The translations under genes and the position numbers were made by a program. From positions 1-61,524 of the forward strand of contig NZ_JUET01000075.1 in the NCBI RefSeq assembly GCF_001006485.1: a stretch of DNA of 61,524 nt, written 5' to 3'. The notes beneath the pieces are model-generated. The model ran no database searches. It had not been told where the DNA came from and saw only the letters and a list, made by a program, of their open reading frames with translations. Within the stretch, counting starts at the first letter, position 1. Each line of letters opens with the position of its first letter. The DNA comes from Tannerella forsythia. GTDB lineage: Bacteria; Bacteroidota; Bacteroidia; Bacteroidales; Tannerellaceae. Shown here in pieces: positions 52,126 through 61,524 of the stretch.

Positions 52126-54225
52126 ATGACAACTTGTATTATTGCCGAGAAACCCTCGGTAGCCCGAGATATTGCCCGCATTGTCGGAGCAACAATCAAG
52201 CAGGACGGATATTTGGCTTCCACTCCGTCCGCCGATTTTCAATTGGAAGGTAACGGCTATATCGTTACTTGGGCAATGGGACACCTCATTGCCCTTGCCA
52301 TGCCCGAAGCATACGGTTTTTCCGCTTACAAAGCTGAAGACCTACCTATCCGTCCCCTTCCTTTCCAACTCATCGTTCGCCAAATACGCAAGGACAAGGA
52401 GTATATATCAGACCCTGCAGCACTCAAACAACTCAAAGTGATACGTTCCTGCTTTGACAGGGCAGACCGTATCATTGTCGCCACCGATGCAGGGCGAGAG
52501 GGAGAACTCATCTTCAGGTATATCTATTCCTATCTGAATTGCCGAAAGCCCTTTGAACGTCTTTGGATAAGTTCCCTCACGGACAAAGCCATCCGTGAGG
52601 GCTTGGCAACGCTCAAGAATGGTTCGGCTTACGATTCTCTGTATCACGCTGCCCAAGCGAGAGCAGAAGCCGATTGGCTCGTGGGCATCAATGCGAGCCG
52701 TGCCTTGTCCATTGCACGCGGGGGTGGTTATTCTTTGGGGCGTGTACAAACCCCGACCCTTGCGATGGTCTGCCGTCGGTACATAGAGAACCGTGATTTT
52801 ACCTCGGTTCCTTATTGGAAACTATCTGCCATTACGGAGAAAGAGGGCATATCGTTGAAAGCCGTGGAAAATACGGCATTTGACAATGAAGCCACGGCAC
52901 AGACTGCTCTCGCTACACTTCGTCGTCAGAGCCGGCTTACGGTAAAATCGGTCGCAAGAAAGGTGGGCGGCACACCGCCACCACTCTTGTATGACCTTAC
53001 TGCCTTGCAGAAGGAAGCCAATAGACGCAACGGCTTTTCTGCCGACAAGACCCTCTCCATTGCCCAGAGCCTTTACGAGAAGAAAATCACGACCTATCCC
53101 CGCACAGGCAGTCGATACATCAGCGAGGATGTCTTTGAGGAAATACCCACCCTGCTCCGCAAGATAGGAGAGACACTCCCAACTCCGCTCAATCGCCATT
53201 CGATGGACAATGCCAAGGTAACCGACCACCACGCCATCATCCCCACAGGTGAAACACCTTCCGGCTTGTTGGCGGATGAAGCAACCATATATAATATGGT
53301 AGTAACCCGCTTTGTCGAAGCCTTTTCTCCCGATTCCGAAGAAGAGCGTATGCAGGTGGAACTGACAGATGGCACCAATACCTTCACGTGGAAGGCTTGC
53401 CGTCCCATCTCCTTAGGCTGGAAGTCGGTGCAGAATGAAACGAAAGAGGGCAAGTCAGAAGATGAAGAGCAAGACCTTGCGATGCTTCCTGATTTGAAGG
53501 AGGGTGAAGAGCTACTGCTACTCTCCTCTGAAATCACCGAGCATAAGACCAAACCAAAGCCACTCTATACTGAAGCAACCTTACTGTCTGCTATGGAGAA
53601 TGCAGGAAAAGAGGTGGAAGAAGCAGACAAGCGCAAGGCGATGGCTGAGTGCGGTATCGGCACACCTGCCACAAGAGCCAACATCATCGAAACACTGATA
53701 CTCCGTGATTATATCCGCAGGGAAAAGAAGTCCATCGTTCCTACGGACAAGGGCTTGTCGGTCTATGAGATCGTCAAGGATAAGAAGATTGCCAATGCGG
53801 AGATGACGGGAGCGTGGGAACTGACTCTTGCAGCCATAGAGGCAGGACAGATGCAGGCAGAGAAATTCACGCAGGGTATCAATGCCTATGTGGGTACTAT
53901 TTGTGAGGAACTGCTCGCGCTTACCGGTGTGCAGAAATCCTATCCGACCTTTTGCTGTCCCAAATGTGGAAGCGAAAGCGTAGGTATCTATGCCAAGATA
54001 GCCAAGTGCAGGAACGAGGGGTGCGATTTCCACATCTTTCGTGAGGTGTGTGGCACGTTCCTCTCTGAAGACAATATCCGGGATTTGATTTTTACGAAAC
54101 GGACACCCATCCTCAAAGGCTTGACCAGTAAGGCTGGAAAGAAATTCAATGCCCGATTGGTCTTGCAGGAAGATGGTACCACCACCTTTGAGTTTGAACA
54201 GAAAAAGAAGAAACAGGGAAGTTGA
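52126..54225 (+). CDS. topB: type IA DNA topoisomerase (topoisomerase III)
   Basis: A 699-residue type IA topoisomerase. The Toprim domain starts CIIAEKPSVARDIARIVGA, contains VATDAGREGELIFRY, and the catalytic Tyr lies in TTYPRTGSRYIS (about residue 324). A C-terminal zinc motif (CCPKCGSESVG...CRNEGCDFHIF) and a repeat resembling the DUF3945-type unit (LKGLTSKAGKKFNARLVLQEDGTTTFEF) follow. It removes linking during transfer or replication of the element. Confidence 0.95.
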   Translation: MTTCIIAEKPSVARDIARIVGATIKQDGYLASTPSADFQLEGNGYIVTWAMGHLIALAMPEAYGFSAYKAEDLPIRPLPFQLIVRQIRKDKEYISDPAALKQLKVIRSCFDRADRIIVATDAGREGELIFRYIYSYLNCRKPFERLWISSLTDKAIREGLATLKNGSAYDSLYHAAQARAEADWLVGINASRALSIARGGGYSLGRVQTPTLAMVCRRYIENRDFTSVPYWKLSAITEKEGISLKAVENTAFDNEATAQTALATLRRQSRLTVKSVARKVGGTPPPLLYDLTALQKEANRRNGFSADKTLSIAQSLYEKKITTYPRTGSRYISEDVFEEIPTLLRKIGETLPTPLNRHSMDNAKVTDHHAIIPTGETPSGLLADEATIYNMVVTRFVEAFSPDSEEERMQVELTDGTNTFTWKACRPISLGWKSVQNETKEGKSEDEEQDLAMLPDLKEGEELLLLSSEITEHKTKPKPLYTEATLLSAMENAGKEVEEADKRKAMAECGIGTPATRANIIETLILRDYIRREKKSIVPTDKGLSVYEIVKDKKIANAEMTGAWELTLAAIEAGQMQAEKFTQGINAYVGTICEELLALTGVQKSYPTFCCPKCGSESVGIYAKIAKCRNEGCDFHIFREVCGTFLSEDNIRDLIFTKRTPILKGLTSKAGKKFNARLVLQEDGTTTFEFEQKKKKQGS

Positions 54226-54257
54226 AAGCGACATCCCCTTAACCGACCGTCTCTATT

Positions 54258-57200
54258 ATGGCATACAATAAGAAAGAAGTGTTGCAAGCCAATACGGAAG
54301 CCATCCGTGTGGTCTTGCGATTGGAAAAGGAGCGCAGGGAAGCCACCGAAGCGGAAAAAATCCTGTTGCGTGGTTATCAAGGCTTCGGTGGTCTGAAGTG
54401 TGTATTGAACCGCACGGACAATCCTGACGACATCCGTTATTGGAGCGCGTCGGAACAGCATCTGTTTGAGCCTACTCAACGGCTCAAGCAGATGATTTAC
54501 CGTGAAGCCGTCGATGCCAATACCGCCAAGTGGTATTGGGAGAGCATCAAGGCGAGTGTGCTGACCTCCTTCTATACCGACACCCGTATTGTGTCTGCCA
54601 TTGCAGACGCACTCTCTGTGTCAGGGGTGCATATTAGGCGATGTCTGGATCCATCGGCAGGTATGGGAGCGTTTGCTGAAACCTTTGCAGGGAAGTGCGG
54701 TGCTGTCGATGCCATGGAAAAGGATCTCCTTACGGCACGCATCAGCCAAGCCCTACATCCCTATGGGCAAGGGAACATCATCGTACAGAACCAGCCCTTT
54801 GAAGCCATTGCTCCATTGGAGGAGAAAGACAAGTACGACCTTGTAACCAGCAACATCCCCTTTGGGGACTTCATGGTCTATGACCGTGAATACAGCAAAG
54901 GAAAGGATATTCTCAAACGGGAATCCACACGAGCCATCCACAACTATTTCTTCGTGAAAGGCTTGGACTGCATCAAGGAAGGAGGACTTTTGGCTTTCAT
55001 TACCTCGCAGGGCGGATTGGACAGCCCGAAGAACGAAGCCATCCGCCGTTATCTGATGCAGAACAGCCGACTTATTTCTGCTATCCGCCTGCCATCGGGA
55101 ATGTTCAGCGAGAATGCAGGCACAGAGGTCGGCAGCGACCTCATAGTCCTGCAAAAGCAGTCGGGAAAGGAAATCAAAGAGGGTATCGAGCAGCAGTTTA
55201 TTCAAACCACCGCCGTTTCCAAAGGCGATGGCTTTTCCATTGCCTTTAACCATAACTCACTCTTTGAGGGGGAATGGAACGAGATTTCCCATAGAACCAT
55301 TGCAACGGAACGCACGATGGGGACAGACCCATACGGCAAGCCTGCATGGGAATACCGCTTTGATGGTAGCATTGACGATATTGCGGACAGTCTTCGGATT
55401 CAACTATCGCAAGATGTAGGAAAACACTTTGACCGAAAACTCTACGAGACGGGCATACCGATGACGGAGGAAGAGCGACAAGCCAAAGCTGCCAAGGAGC
55501 TACACGGGTTCGGTGTAACGGTGGACTTGCACGAAGAAAAGCCAACGGAGGATAAAGAAACCGAGAATGCTTACATTCTGATGCCCGACAACATCCGCAA
55601 ACAACTTCCCAGACTCTATGCTACGGAAAAGCAGCTCATTGGCGATAAGACGGCATACGCACGCTATTTCTTTCCGATGGGAGCATACACGGCTTATCTC
55701 TTGGAGTATGACCCGAAGACCCGTATCGGTTTCGGTGCCGTGACGATGGGTTATGGGTGGGAACTCGGTTATATCTCCTTGGACGAAATGGAGGAAGTCA
55801 AAATACATGGCTTGGGCATTGAACGAGATCTGTACTTCTCTCCCACCAAGCTGCATGAGATAGCCGAATTGGAAGAGATAGTCCAAGGACTATATACTAA
55901 AGAGGTAGTTGCAGAAGTTCCCGAAGTTACGGTTGTGGAAACTCCTCAAATAGTAGTTCAAGAGAAAGAGGCTTTGGAAAAATCTCTTTCGGACGTACCT
56001 CCTACTAAAGAGGAAATAGTCGTGTCGGAAAAGCCCAAGCAGGAACAAACACCTTCCTTTTCTGAGTCTGCTCCCGAAGGTGTACCGACACTGACACTTC
56101 ATCGCCAATACAAGGAGGAAGAGCCTGTAATACGTACCGATTTAGAAGCCCCTCGCAAGATGAACGGACAGATGGTCTTCTTCGACGATGACCATCATCC
56201 CGTGCCCGTGATGGATGCAAGAGCGGATAACAGCCCAACCAAACCCCTTCTGTTTGCTCCCGAAGAGTACAATCTCTGGAATCAGGAAGTAACCAGAGTC
56301 AATCAGGAGATAAAAGAACAGGAGGAGCGCCCGAAGAAAACCACTCAAGAAGTTCTTCCACAAACTGCTCCAACGGCTTCATCCAACAAAGTTTCCGGTG
56401 GGAAACGCACGCAAGGAAACAAGAAGAAGGCTGAAACGAGGTATTATCAAACCACTCTTTTTGATATGATGGAAGAGGTGGAGCAGAGAGCGCCACAGCC
56501 CATACAACAGGTCAAGAAAGAGTTTGATGCTTCACCACGTCCCTTTCTCTCCTCGCCAACCTCACATCTGAGGGATGGCTCTATTGTCTTTCAAAATGGA
56601 CAGATAGGTTTCCTTTCTGATTTGAAACGGCAGGCGACCTTCAATCCGATGGATTTGCCACACGCCCAACTCTCACGCCTGAAAGCCTACATCGAGATCC
56701 GTGAAAGCTACCATCGTCTGTATGACTATGAGGCAGGCAATCATATGGAAGACAGCGAGGAACGCAAGAAACTCAACCGCCTTTACGACGATTATGTCGG
56801 TCGCTGGGGTTATTTCAACCAAAAAGCGAACACCGATGTCATCAAGATGGATGCCACAGGATTGGAGATGCTTTTCTTGGAACGCTCCGAGAATGGCAAG
56901 TACATCAAGGCGGACATCTTTGACCACCCGACGGCATTTTCTTCCACCGAACTGACCGTTGCAGCAGACCCGATGGAGGCACTCGGAGCATCGCTCAGCA
57001 AATATGGAACAGTGGAACTTGACTATATGAGTTCCCTGCTTCCCGACATGGAAGAAAGCGACATCATTTCGGCTTTGGAAGGACGCATTTACTACAATCC
57101 CGAAGAAGATGCCTATGAAGTTTCGGATAAGTTCATATCGGGCAATGTCATTGAAAAGGAAGAGCGAATAGCATCTTGGCTTTTAGATCACCCCGAACAC

Positions 57201-60200
57201 GAAGAAGCCAAGCAAAGTCTCGCTGCTCTAATGGCAGCTCGTCCGACTCCCATCCCCTTTGCCGACCTTGACTTCAACTTGGGGGAACGCTGGATTCCTT
57301 CCAAGGTCTATGGGGAGTTTGCTTCAGAGTTCTTCGGAGCGGAGATTGGGATTACTTATCATGCCAATATGGATGAGTATTCCATTGTCTGTGACCGCAA
57401 GAATGCCAATATATGGCACAAGTATGCGGTACGGGGTGAGTTCCGTCGATACGATGGTATCAACCTGCTGAAGCACGCCTTGCACAATACCATTCCCGAC
57501 ATCAACAAGAGCAAGGAGGTAAGGGATTCCGTAACAGGAGAGACCAAGACGATTAAGGTGCGGGACGGGCACGCCATACAGATGGCGAATGCGAAGATTG
57601 AAGAGATACGGCAGGGCTTTGTCGATTGGCTTGGACGCACGCCCGATACATTCAAACAGCAACTCTCGGATAGGTATAATCGCCTGTTCAACTGTTTTGT
57701 GCGACCGAACTTCGACGGCACGCACCAGTCATTCCCCGACCTTGACCTGAAACGACTGGGCATTCCTGACCTATACAAGAGTCAAAAAGATGCCGTTTGG
57801 ATGCTGAAGACCAATGGGGGTGGTATCTGCGACCACGAGGTGGGTGCGGGCAAGACGCTTATCATGTGTACGGCAGCATACGAGATGAAACGGTTAGGCT
57901 TAGCCAACAAGCCGATGATTATCGGACTGAAGGCAAACGTCTTTGACATTGCCGATACCTTTCGCAAGGCTTATCCTAATGCCAAGATACTCTATCCGGG
58001 TAAAGATGATTTTACCAAACAGAACAGACAACGCATCTTCAATGACATCAAAAATAACGACTGGGACTGCATCATCCTCACGCACGAGCAGTTCGGAATG
58101 ATACCGCAAGCCTTGGAGATACAAGAGGCTATCTTGCAGAAGGAGATGGACTCCGTAGAGGAAAACCTCGAAGTGCTCCGTCAGCAGGGGGCAGACATTT
58201 CCCGTGCCATGCTCAAAGGGCTGGAGAAACGCAAGCAGACGCTGGAAGCCAAACTTTTGGATATTCAAGACAGTATCGCAGATCGCAAGGACGATGTGGT
58301 GGACTTCAAGATGATGGGCATCGACCACCTCTTCGTGGATGAGTCGCACCAATTCAAGAACCTGATGTTCAACACACGCCATGATAGAGTTTCGGGATTA
58401 GGCAATCCCGATGGCTCACAGCGTGCCCTCAATATGCTCTTTGCCATCCGCACCATTCAGGAGCGGTCGGGCAAGGATTTGGGAGCTACTTTCCTTTCGG
58501 GAACAACCATCAGCAATTCACTCACGGAGTTGTATCTCCTTTTCAAATACCTTCGTCCACAGGCATTGGAAAAGCAGGGTATCAACAGCTTCGACGCATG
58601 GGCAGCCGTGTTCGCGAAAAAGTCCACCGATTATGAGTTTTCCATCACGAATGACATCATACAGAAGGAACGCTTCAGAACCTTCATTAAAGTGCCCGAA
58701 CTGGCTTCTTTCTATGCGGAGATTTGCGATTTCCGCACAGCAAAGGACATCGGCATCGACCGTCCCGAAAAGAACGAGATACTGCACAACATTCCGCCCA
58801 CGCCCGAACAGGAGGTCTTTATCGGCAAACTGATGGAGTTTGCGAAGTCCGGAGATGCCACGCTCTTGGGGCGTGCGCCACTGAGCGAGAAGGAAGAAAA
58901 AGCGAAGATGCTTATCGCAACAGATTACGCCCGCAAGATGAGCTTAGATTTACGCATGATTGATTTGGAGGGATACTCGGATCATATAGACAACAAAGCG
59001 AGCCACTGTGCCAAGATGCTCAACGACTATTACCGGAAGTTCGATGCACAGAAGGGAACACAGTTTGTTTTCTCTGATTTAGGTACTTACAAGCCGGGCG
59101 AATGGAACGTTTACAGCGAAATCAAACGTAAGTTGGTAGAAGGCTATCACATTCCATCGCATGAAATACGCTTCATTCAGGAATGCAAGAACGAGAAGGC
59201 AAAGAAAGCAATGGTGGATGCCATGAACCGTGGCGACATCCGCATCATCTTCGGTTCTACCTCGATGTTGGGAACGGGTGTCAATGCCCAGCAACGTGCT
59301 GTGGCTATCCATCATTTGGATACACCTTGGCGACCATCAGATTTGGAGCAGCGAAACGGGCGAGCCGTGCGTAAGGGAAATCTTATCGCCAAGGAGTTTG
59401 CGGATAACAAGGTCGATGTCATCATCTATGCCGTGGAACGGTCGCTGGACAGCTACAAGTTCAATTTGCTTCACAACAAGCAGTTGTTCATCAATCAGCT
59501 CAAAACAAACACCCTTGGTAGCCGTACCATCGACGAGGGTTCAATGGACGAGGATAGCGGTATGAACTTCTCTGAATATGTAGCAGTACTTTCTGGCAAC
59601 ACCGACTTACTGGATAAAGCCAAACTGGATAAAAAGATAGCCACCTTAGAGTCTGAGAGAAAGAACTTCCTCCGAGAGCGGGACACCGCAACAGGCAAGT
59701 TGGCGGAGATTGATAGTTCCGTGTCTTTCCATTCAGATAAGATTAAGGAGGCTAAGGCGGATTTGGAGTGCTTTGAAAAGCGTGTGGATCGTGATACAGA
59801 GGGACTTCCAATCAATAAACTCACAATTAAGGGTGTAGAAGGAAGTACAGACATCAAGGTTATTGCTGCCCGATTGCATGAGATTGACGAGAAGGCACGC
59901 ACCAAGGGTGAGTACAACAAAATCGGTGAGATTTACGGCTTTTCCGTCATGGTTAAGACAGAAAGCACCTCAAAAGACTTGTTTGATTGCTCGGTGAACC
60001 GTTTCTTTGTCAAGGGACAGGAAAGTATCTACTATACCTATAATAACGGTAAGTTGGCGACAGACCCGAAACTTGCGTGTGAGAATTTCATCAATGCCTT
60101 GGAGCGCATCAAGAAAGTGATTGAATCACACGAGAAGGAAATGGAAAAGGTTTCTGCAAACAAGGAGGTCTATACGACCATTGCGAGTGGGTCGTGGAAG

Positions 60201-60488
60201 AAAGAGGACGAGCTTCGCTCTCTCAAAGGGCAGGCAGCCGAACTGGATAGAAAGATTGCACTCACGCTCGCACCACCGGAGGAAGAGAAAGAAATGGAAG
60301 AGGAAAAGCAGGTGCAAGAATATGGTATTTCGGGAAAAGAGCCAACACAAGAAACAAGATGCTCTGCCGAACCGATTTCACATAAACAAGCTGAAAAGAC
60401 TCCTCCATCAGAGCAAGTCACTCACCCCCCACAAGACAACCGAGGAGTAATGAATCGGGTGGTTATATCGAAACCCAAATGGAGATAG
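54258..60488 (+). CDS. giant N-6 adenine methylase-SF2 helicase fusion
   Basis: A 2,076-residue protein. Residues about 100-330 form an N-6 adenine DNA methylase: the SAM site [14 protein letters not shown] at about 130 and catalytic motif [12 protein letters not shown] at about 197. A disordered Pro/Glu/Lys-rich linker follows (about 550-760). The helicase has Walker A VGAGKT at about 1,193, the DEAH-type VDESHQFKN near 1,360 and the C-terminal GRAVRKGN near 1,700. A coiled coil closes it. It is conserved in CTnDOT-like elements, where it may modify or protect the transferred DNA and remodel it. It ends at a perfect bidirectional hairpin. Confidence 0.92.
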   Translation: MAYNKKEVLQANTEAIRVVLRLEKERREATEAEKILLRGYQGFGGLKCVLNRTDNPDDIRYWSASEQHLFEPTQRLKQMIYREAVDANTAKWYWESIKASVLTSFYTDTRIVSAIADALSVSGVHIRRCLDPSAGMGAFAETFAGKCGAVDAMEKDLLTARISQALHPYGQGNIIVQNQPFEAIAPLEEKDKYDLVTSNIPFGDFMVYDREYSKGKDILKRESTRAIHNYFFVKGLDCIKEGGLLAFITSQGGLDSPKNEAIRRYLMQNSRLISAIRLPSGMFSENAGTEVGSDLIVLQKQSGKEIKEGIEQQFIQTTAVSKGDGFSIAFNHNSLFEGEWNEISHRTIATERTMGTDPYGKPAWEYRFDGSIDDIADSLRIQLSQDVGKHFDRKLYETGIPMTEEERQAKAAKELHGFGVTVDLHEEKPTEDKETENAYILMPDNIRKQLPRLYATEKQLIGDKTAYARYFFPMGAYTAYLLEYDPKTRIGFGAVTMGYGWELGYISLDEMEEVKIHGLGIERDLYFSPTKLHEIAELEEIVQGLYTKEVVAEVPEVTVVETPQIVVQEKEALEKSLSDVPPTKEEIVVSEKPKQEQTPSFSESAPEGVPTLTLHRQYKEEEPVIRTDLEAPRKMNGQMVFFDDDHHPVPVMDARADNSPTKPLLFAPEEYNLWNQEVTRVNQEIKEQEERPKKTTQEVLPQTAPTASSNKVSGGKRTQGNKKKAETRYYQTTLFDMMEEVEQRAPQPIQQVKKEFDASPRPFLSSPTSHLRDGSIVFQNGQIGFLSDLKRQATFNPMDLPHAQLSRLKAYIEIRESYHRLYDYEAGNHMEDSEERKKLNRLYDDYVGRWGYFNQKANTDVIKMDATGLEMLFLERSENGKYIKADIFDHPTAFSSTELTVAADPMEALGASLSKYGTVELDYMSSLLPDMEESDIISALEGRIYYNPEEDAYEVSDKFISGNVIEKEERIASWLLDHPEHEEAKQSLAALMAARPTPIPFADLDFNLGERWIPSKVYGEFASEFFGAEIGITYHANMDEYSIVCDRKNANIWHKYAVRGEFRRYDGINLLKHALHNTIPDINKSKEVRDSVTGETKTIKVRDGHAIQMANAKIEEIRQGFVDWLGRTPDTFKQQLSDRYNRLFNCFVRPNFDGTHQSFPDLDLKRLGIPDLYKSQKDAVWMLKTNGGGICDHEVGAGKTLIMCTAAYEMKRLGLANKPMIIGLKANVFDIADTFRKAYPNAKILYPGKDDFTKQNRQRIFNDIKNNDWDCIILTHEQFGMIPQALEIQEAILQKEMDSVEENLEVLRQQGADISRAMLKGLEKRKQTLEAKLLDIQDSIADRKDDVVDFKMMGIDHLFVDESHQFKNLMFNTRHDRVSGLGNPDGSQRALNMLFAIRTIQERSGKDLGATFLSGTTISNSLTELYLLFKYLRPQALEKQGINSFDAWAAVFAKKSTDYEFSITNDIIQKERFRTFIKVPELASFYAEICDFRTAKDIGIDRPEKNEILHNIPPTPEQEVFIGKLMEFAKSGDATLLGRAPLSEKEEKAKMLIATDYARKMSLDLRMIDLEGYSDHIDNKASHCAKMLNDYYRKFDAQKGTQFVFSDLGTYKPGEWNVYSEIKRKLVEGYHIPSHEIRFIQECKNEKAKKAMVDAMNRGDIRIIFGSTSMLGTGVNAQQRAVAIHHLDTPWRPSDLEQRNGRAVRKGNLIAKEFADNKVDVIIYAVERSLDSYKFNLLHNKQLFINQLKTNTLGSRTIDEGSMDEDSGMNFSEYVAVLSGNTDLLDKAKLDKKIATLESERKNFLRERDTATGKLAEIDSSVSFHSDKIKEAKADLECFEKRVDRDTEGLPINKLTIKGVEGSTDIKVIAARLHEIDEKARTKGEYNKIGEIYGFSVMVKTESTSKDLFDCSVNRFFVKGQESIYYTYNNGKLATDPKLACENFINALERIKKVIESHEKEMEKVSANKEVYTTIASGSWKKEDELRSLKGQAAELDRKIALTLAPPEEEKEMEEEKQVQEYGISGKEPTQETRCSAEPISHKQAEKTPPSEQVTHPPQDNRGVMNRVVISKPKWR

Positions 60489-60497
60489 GATAGATGG

Positions 60498-60542
60498 TTG
60501 GGGATTTTGGCAACAAATCGCTTTTATTGCCAAAATCCCCAA
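60498..60542. terminator. bidirectional terminator after the methylase-helicase gene
   Basis: TTGGGGATTTTGGCAA (60498-60513) pairs perfectly with TTGCCAAAATCCCCAA (60527-60542), a 16-base stem with a 13-base loop, between convergent genes. Confidence 0.85.
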
Positions 60543-60597
60543 TCCATATTTTTGTTCAGAGAGCCTAACTTCTGAGCTTTCAATAGTAAGATAACCT

Positions 60598-61428
60598 TTA
60601 CTCTTTTGTTAGGTCAATCCCTCTCAGAGATTTCAATATTTTCAAGAATGAAGCCTTTATGGTTTCTGAAGACGGGATTTCTCTATAAGCTATTGCCGAT
60701 AAATTCTCTTCATATTTGGGAGCCAGAGAATCCCATAACTTATCAAAATCCATCACTAATGGAGATTGATTCAAATCTTTTAGGTCTTTCCATCCGGCAG
60801 GCTCGTCAAAGGCTTCTTGATCATGTTTGACCAAGGTTTCCACATCATTCACAAACTCTTCACTACAAACATACTCCTCCAATTCTTTGATAGCTAACAA
60901 TGCGTTCAAATCATAGAAATGGCGGATTTTAGACGATAAGGATGCCAACGGATCCTCGCTTATAGAGAATCGAATGAGAGAAACAGTTTTCTCGCACAAG
61001 GTTTGTCTAAGGGACAACACATTCAACTCAAAAGGTTCAAGGTGGTATTGAGTCACCACATCCTCCATATTTCGCTTTTTCAGGTATGTGGTTACAAATG
61101 GCTCTATCATTCTTTTTTCATAAGGGAAAGGATTGGCAAATGCGCTTATTTCCACAATAATTCTCGAAGGAATTGGATTTACAGACACATCTAAACCCAC
61201 CTGAGCATCGTAGGAGAAGGCTTGCTTCCTATATTTTGAGCCTTTTGATATATCTGAAAAGGATTTATCCTCCGTCAAGCCGGCTGTTACCTCTTTCATC
61301 AAGTTGGATAAAAGCATCTTAACTTGATTGCCACTCATATTCTCACTGATGACAGCAAAGTCCACATCCTCAGAGTATTTATCACAACTTGCGATAAGTT
61401 TTCTTATCGCAAGTAAAATATTATCCAA
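60598..61428 (-). pseudogene. AbiEii/AbiGii-type nucleotidyltransferase toxin gene, 5' end lost
   Basis: A 276-residue reading frame that carries the YSEDVDFAV active-site segment of the AbiEii nucleotidyltransferase toxin family (abortive phage infection), then typical helical body IVEISAFANPFPYEKRMIEPFVTTYL and SKIRHFYDLNALL. The usual start upstream of that segment (the GGTSL-type loop) is missing. The frame has no ATG before the motif; it begins at a TTG inside an inverted repeat, and upstream lies TAA (61462-61464). The gene is therefore likely broken at its 5' end. No AbiEi antitoxin is visible. Confidence 0.6.
61387..61414. repeat. perfect 12-base inverted repeat inside the AbiEii frame
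   Basis: ACTTGCGATAAG (61387-61398) and CTTATCGCAAGT (61403-61414) pair perfectly around TTTT. A perfect hairpin this long inside a coding region is unusual. Confidence 0.8.
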
Positions 61429-61500
61429 AGTACGACTTTTGCACGACTGATTATTAATTGCTTATCAGGGATACTTTTTGCCATCACTTTGGATAATATT
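61417..61500. repeat. pair of perfect 15-base inverted repeats bracketing 54 bases
   Basis: AATATTATCCAAAGT (61417-61431) and ACTTTGGATAATATT (61486-61500) are exact reverse complements with 54 bases between them. They sit at the broken 5' end of the AbiEii gene. Such bracketed pairs can mark an invertible segment or the ends of a tiny mobile element. Confidence 0.75.
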
Positions 61501-61524
61501 ACTACCGTCCTAAGTTTTTTAACC

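Larger units (their letters stand above)
19424..61524. mobile_element. CTnDOT-type integrative and conjugative element, right end not in window
   Basis: Everything right of tRNA-Ser forms one conjugative element: tyrosine integrase at the left end, PcfK/PcfJ homologues, the complete traA-G, I-O and Q set in the CTnDOT order, a repeat-rich mob region, mobA/mobB/mobC, and a DUF3945-type gene with topB and the methylase-helicase. The cargo between mobC and that last block is a RiPP gene cluster in the place where CTnDOT-like elements often carry accessory genes. No second integrase or right-hand attachment site is visible. The left boundary is inferred from the tRNA and integrase; the right boundary is unknown. 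Confidence 0.88.

Overview
The window comes from a member of the Bacteroidales, probably a Tannerella- or Porphyromonas-like organism. This rests on a type IX secretion C-terminal signal at the left edge, a SusC/SusD outer-membrane pair, many Bacteroidetes-type promoters (-7 box TAnnTTTG) and a CTnDOT-type Tra operon. The species is inferred from these families, not from any database search.

Bases 1 to about 19,420 are ordinary chromosome. In order they hold a T9SS-exported protein tail, an exported glutathione peroxidase, frr-rsgA, dgt, a stand-alone susC/susD pair, ackA-pta, the c-di-AMP synthase cdaA, folP and murF transcribed divergently, a PAP2 phosphatase fused to an outer-membrane-like domain, tRNA-Leu(TAG), a U32-family protein, an MscS channel and tRNA-Ser(TGA).

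From the 3' end of tRNA-Ser to the right edge lies an integrative and conjugative element (ICE) whose right end is not in the window. Its backbone is: a CTnDOT-type tyrosine integrase preceded by an array of 7-bp repeats; DUF1896 and small hypothetical genes; PcfK and PcfJ homologues; a leftward transfer operon traA to traQ plus a lysozyme; a repeat-rich, hairpin-rich region that probably contains oriT; rightward mobA-mobB-mobC; and, after the cargo, a DUF3945/DUF4099-type gene, topB and a 2,076-residue methylase-helicase. At the right edge is a 5'-truncated AbiEii-type nucleotidyltransferase gene surrounded by perfect inverted repeats.

The cargo (about 41.6-50.4 kb) is visibly more AT-rich and sits beside an IS30-family transposase remnant. 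It is the most interesting part: a leftward gene set that looks like a complete grasp-with-spasm RiPP cluster. It encodes a 61-residue double-glycine precursor with a Thr-rich then Asp/Glu-rich core, an ATP-grasp peptide maturase, a translationally overlapping 69-residue protein of unknown role, a SPASM-domain maturase, a lipoprotein, a TonB-dependent-receptor-like barrel, a C39-peptidase ABC exporter, a 199-residue single-span membrane protein and a BlaI/MecI-type repressor. The likely logic is that the maturases form side-chain (omega-ester or amide) crosslinks in the core, the C39 exporter removes the leader at Gly-Gly during export, and the membrane and outer-membrane proteins handle transport, uptake or immunity. 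The product and its activity are unknown. The ICE gives the cluster a route for horizontal spread.
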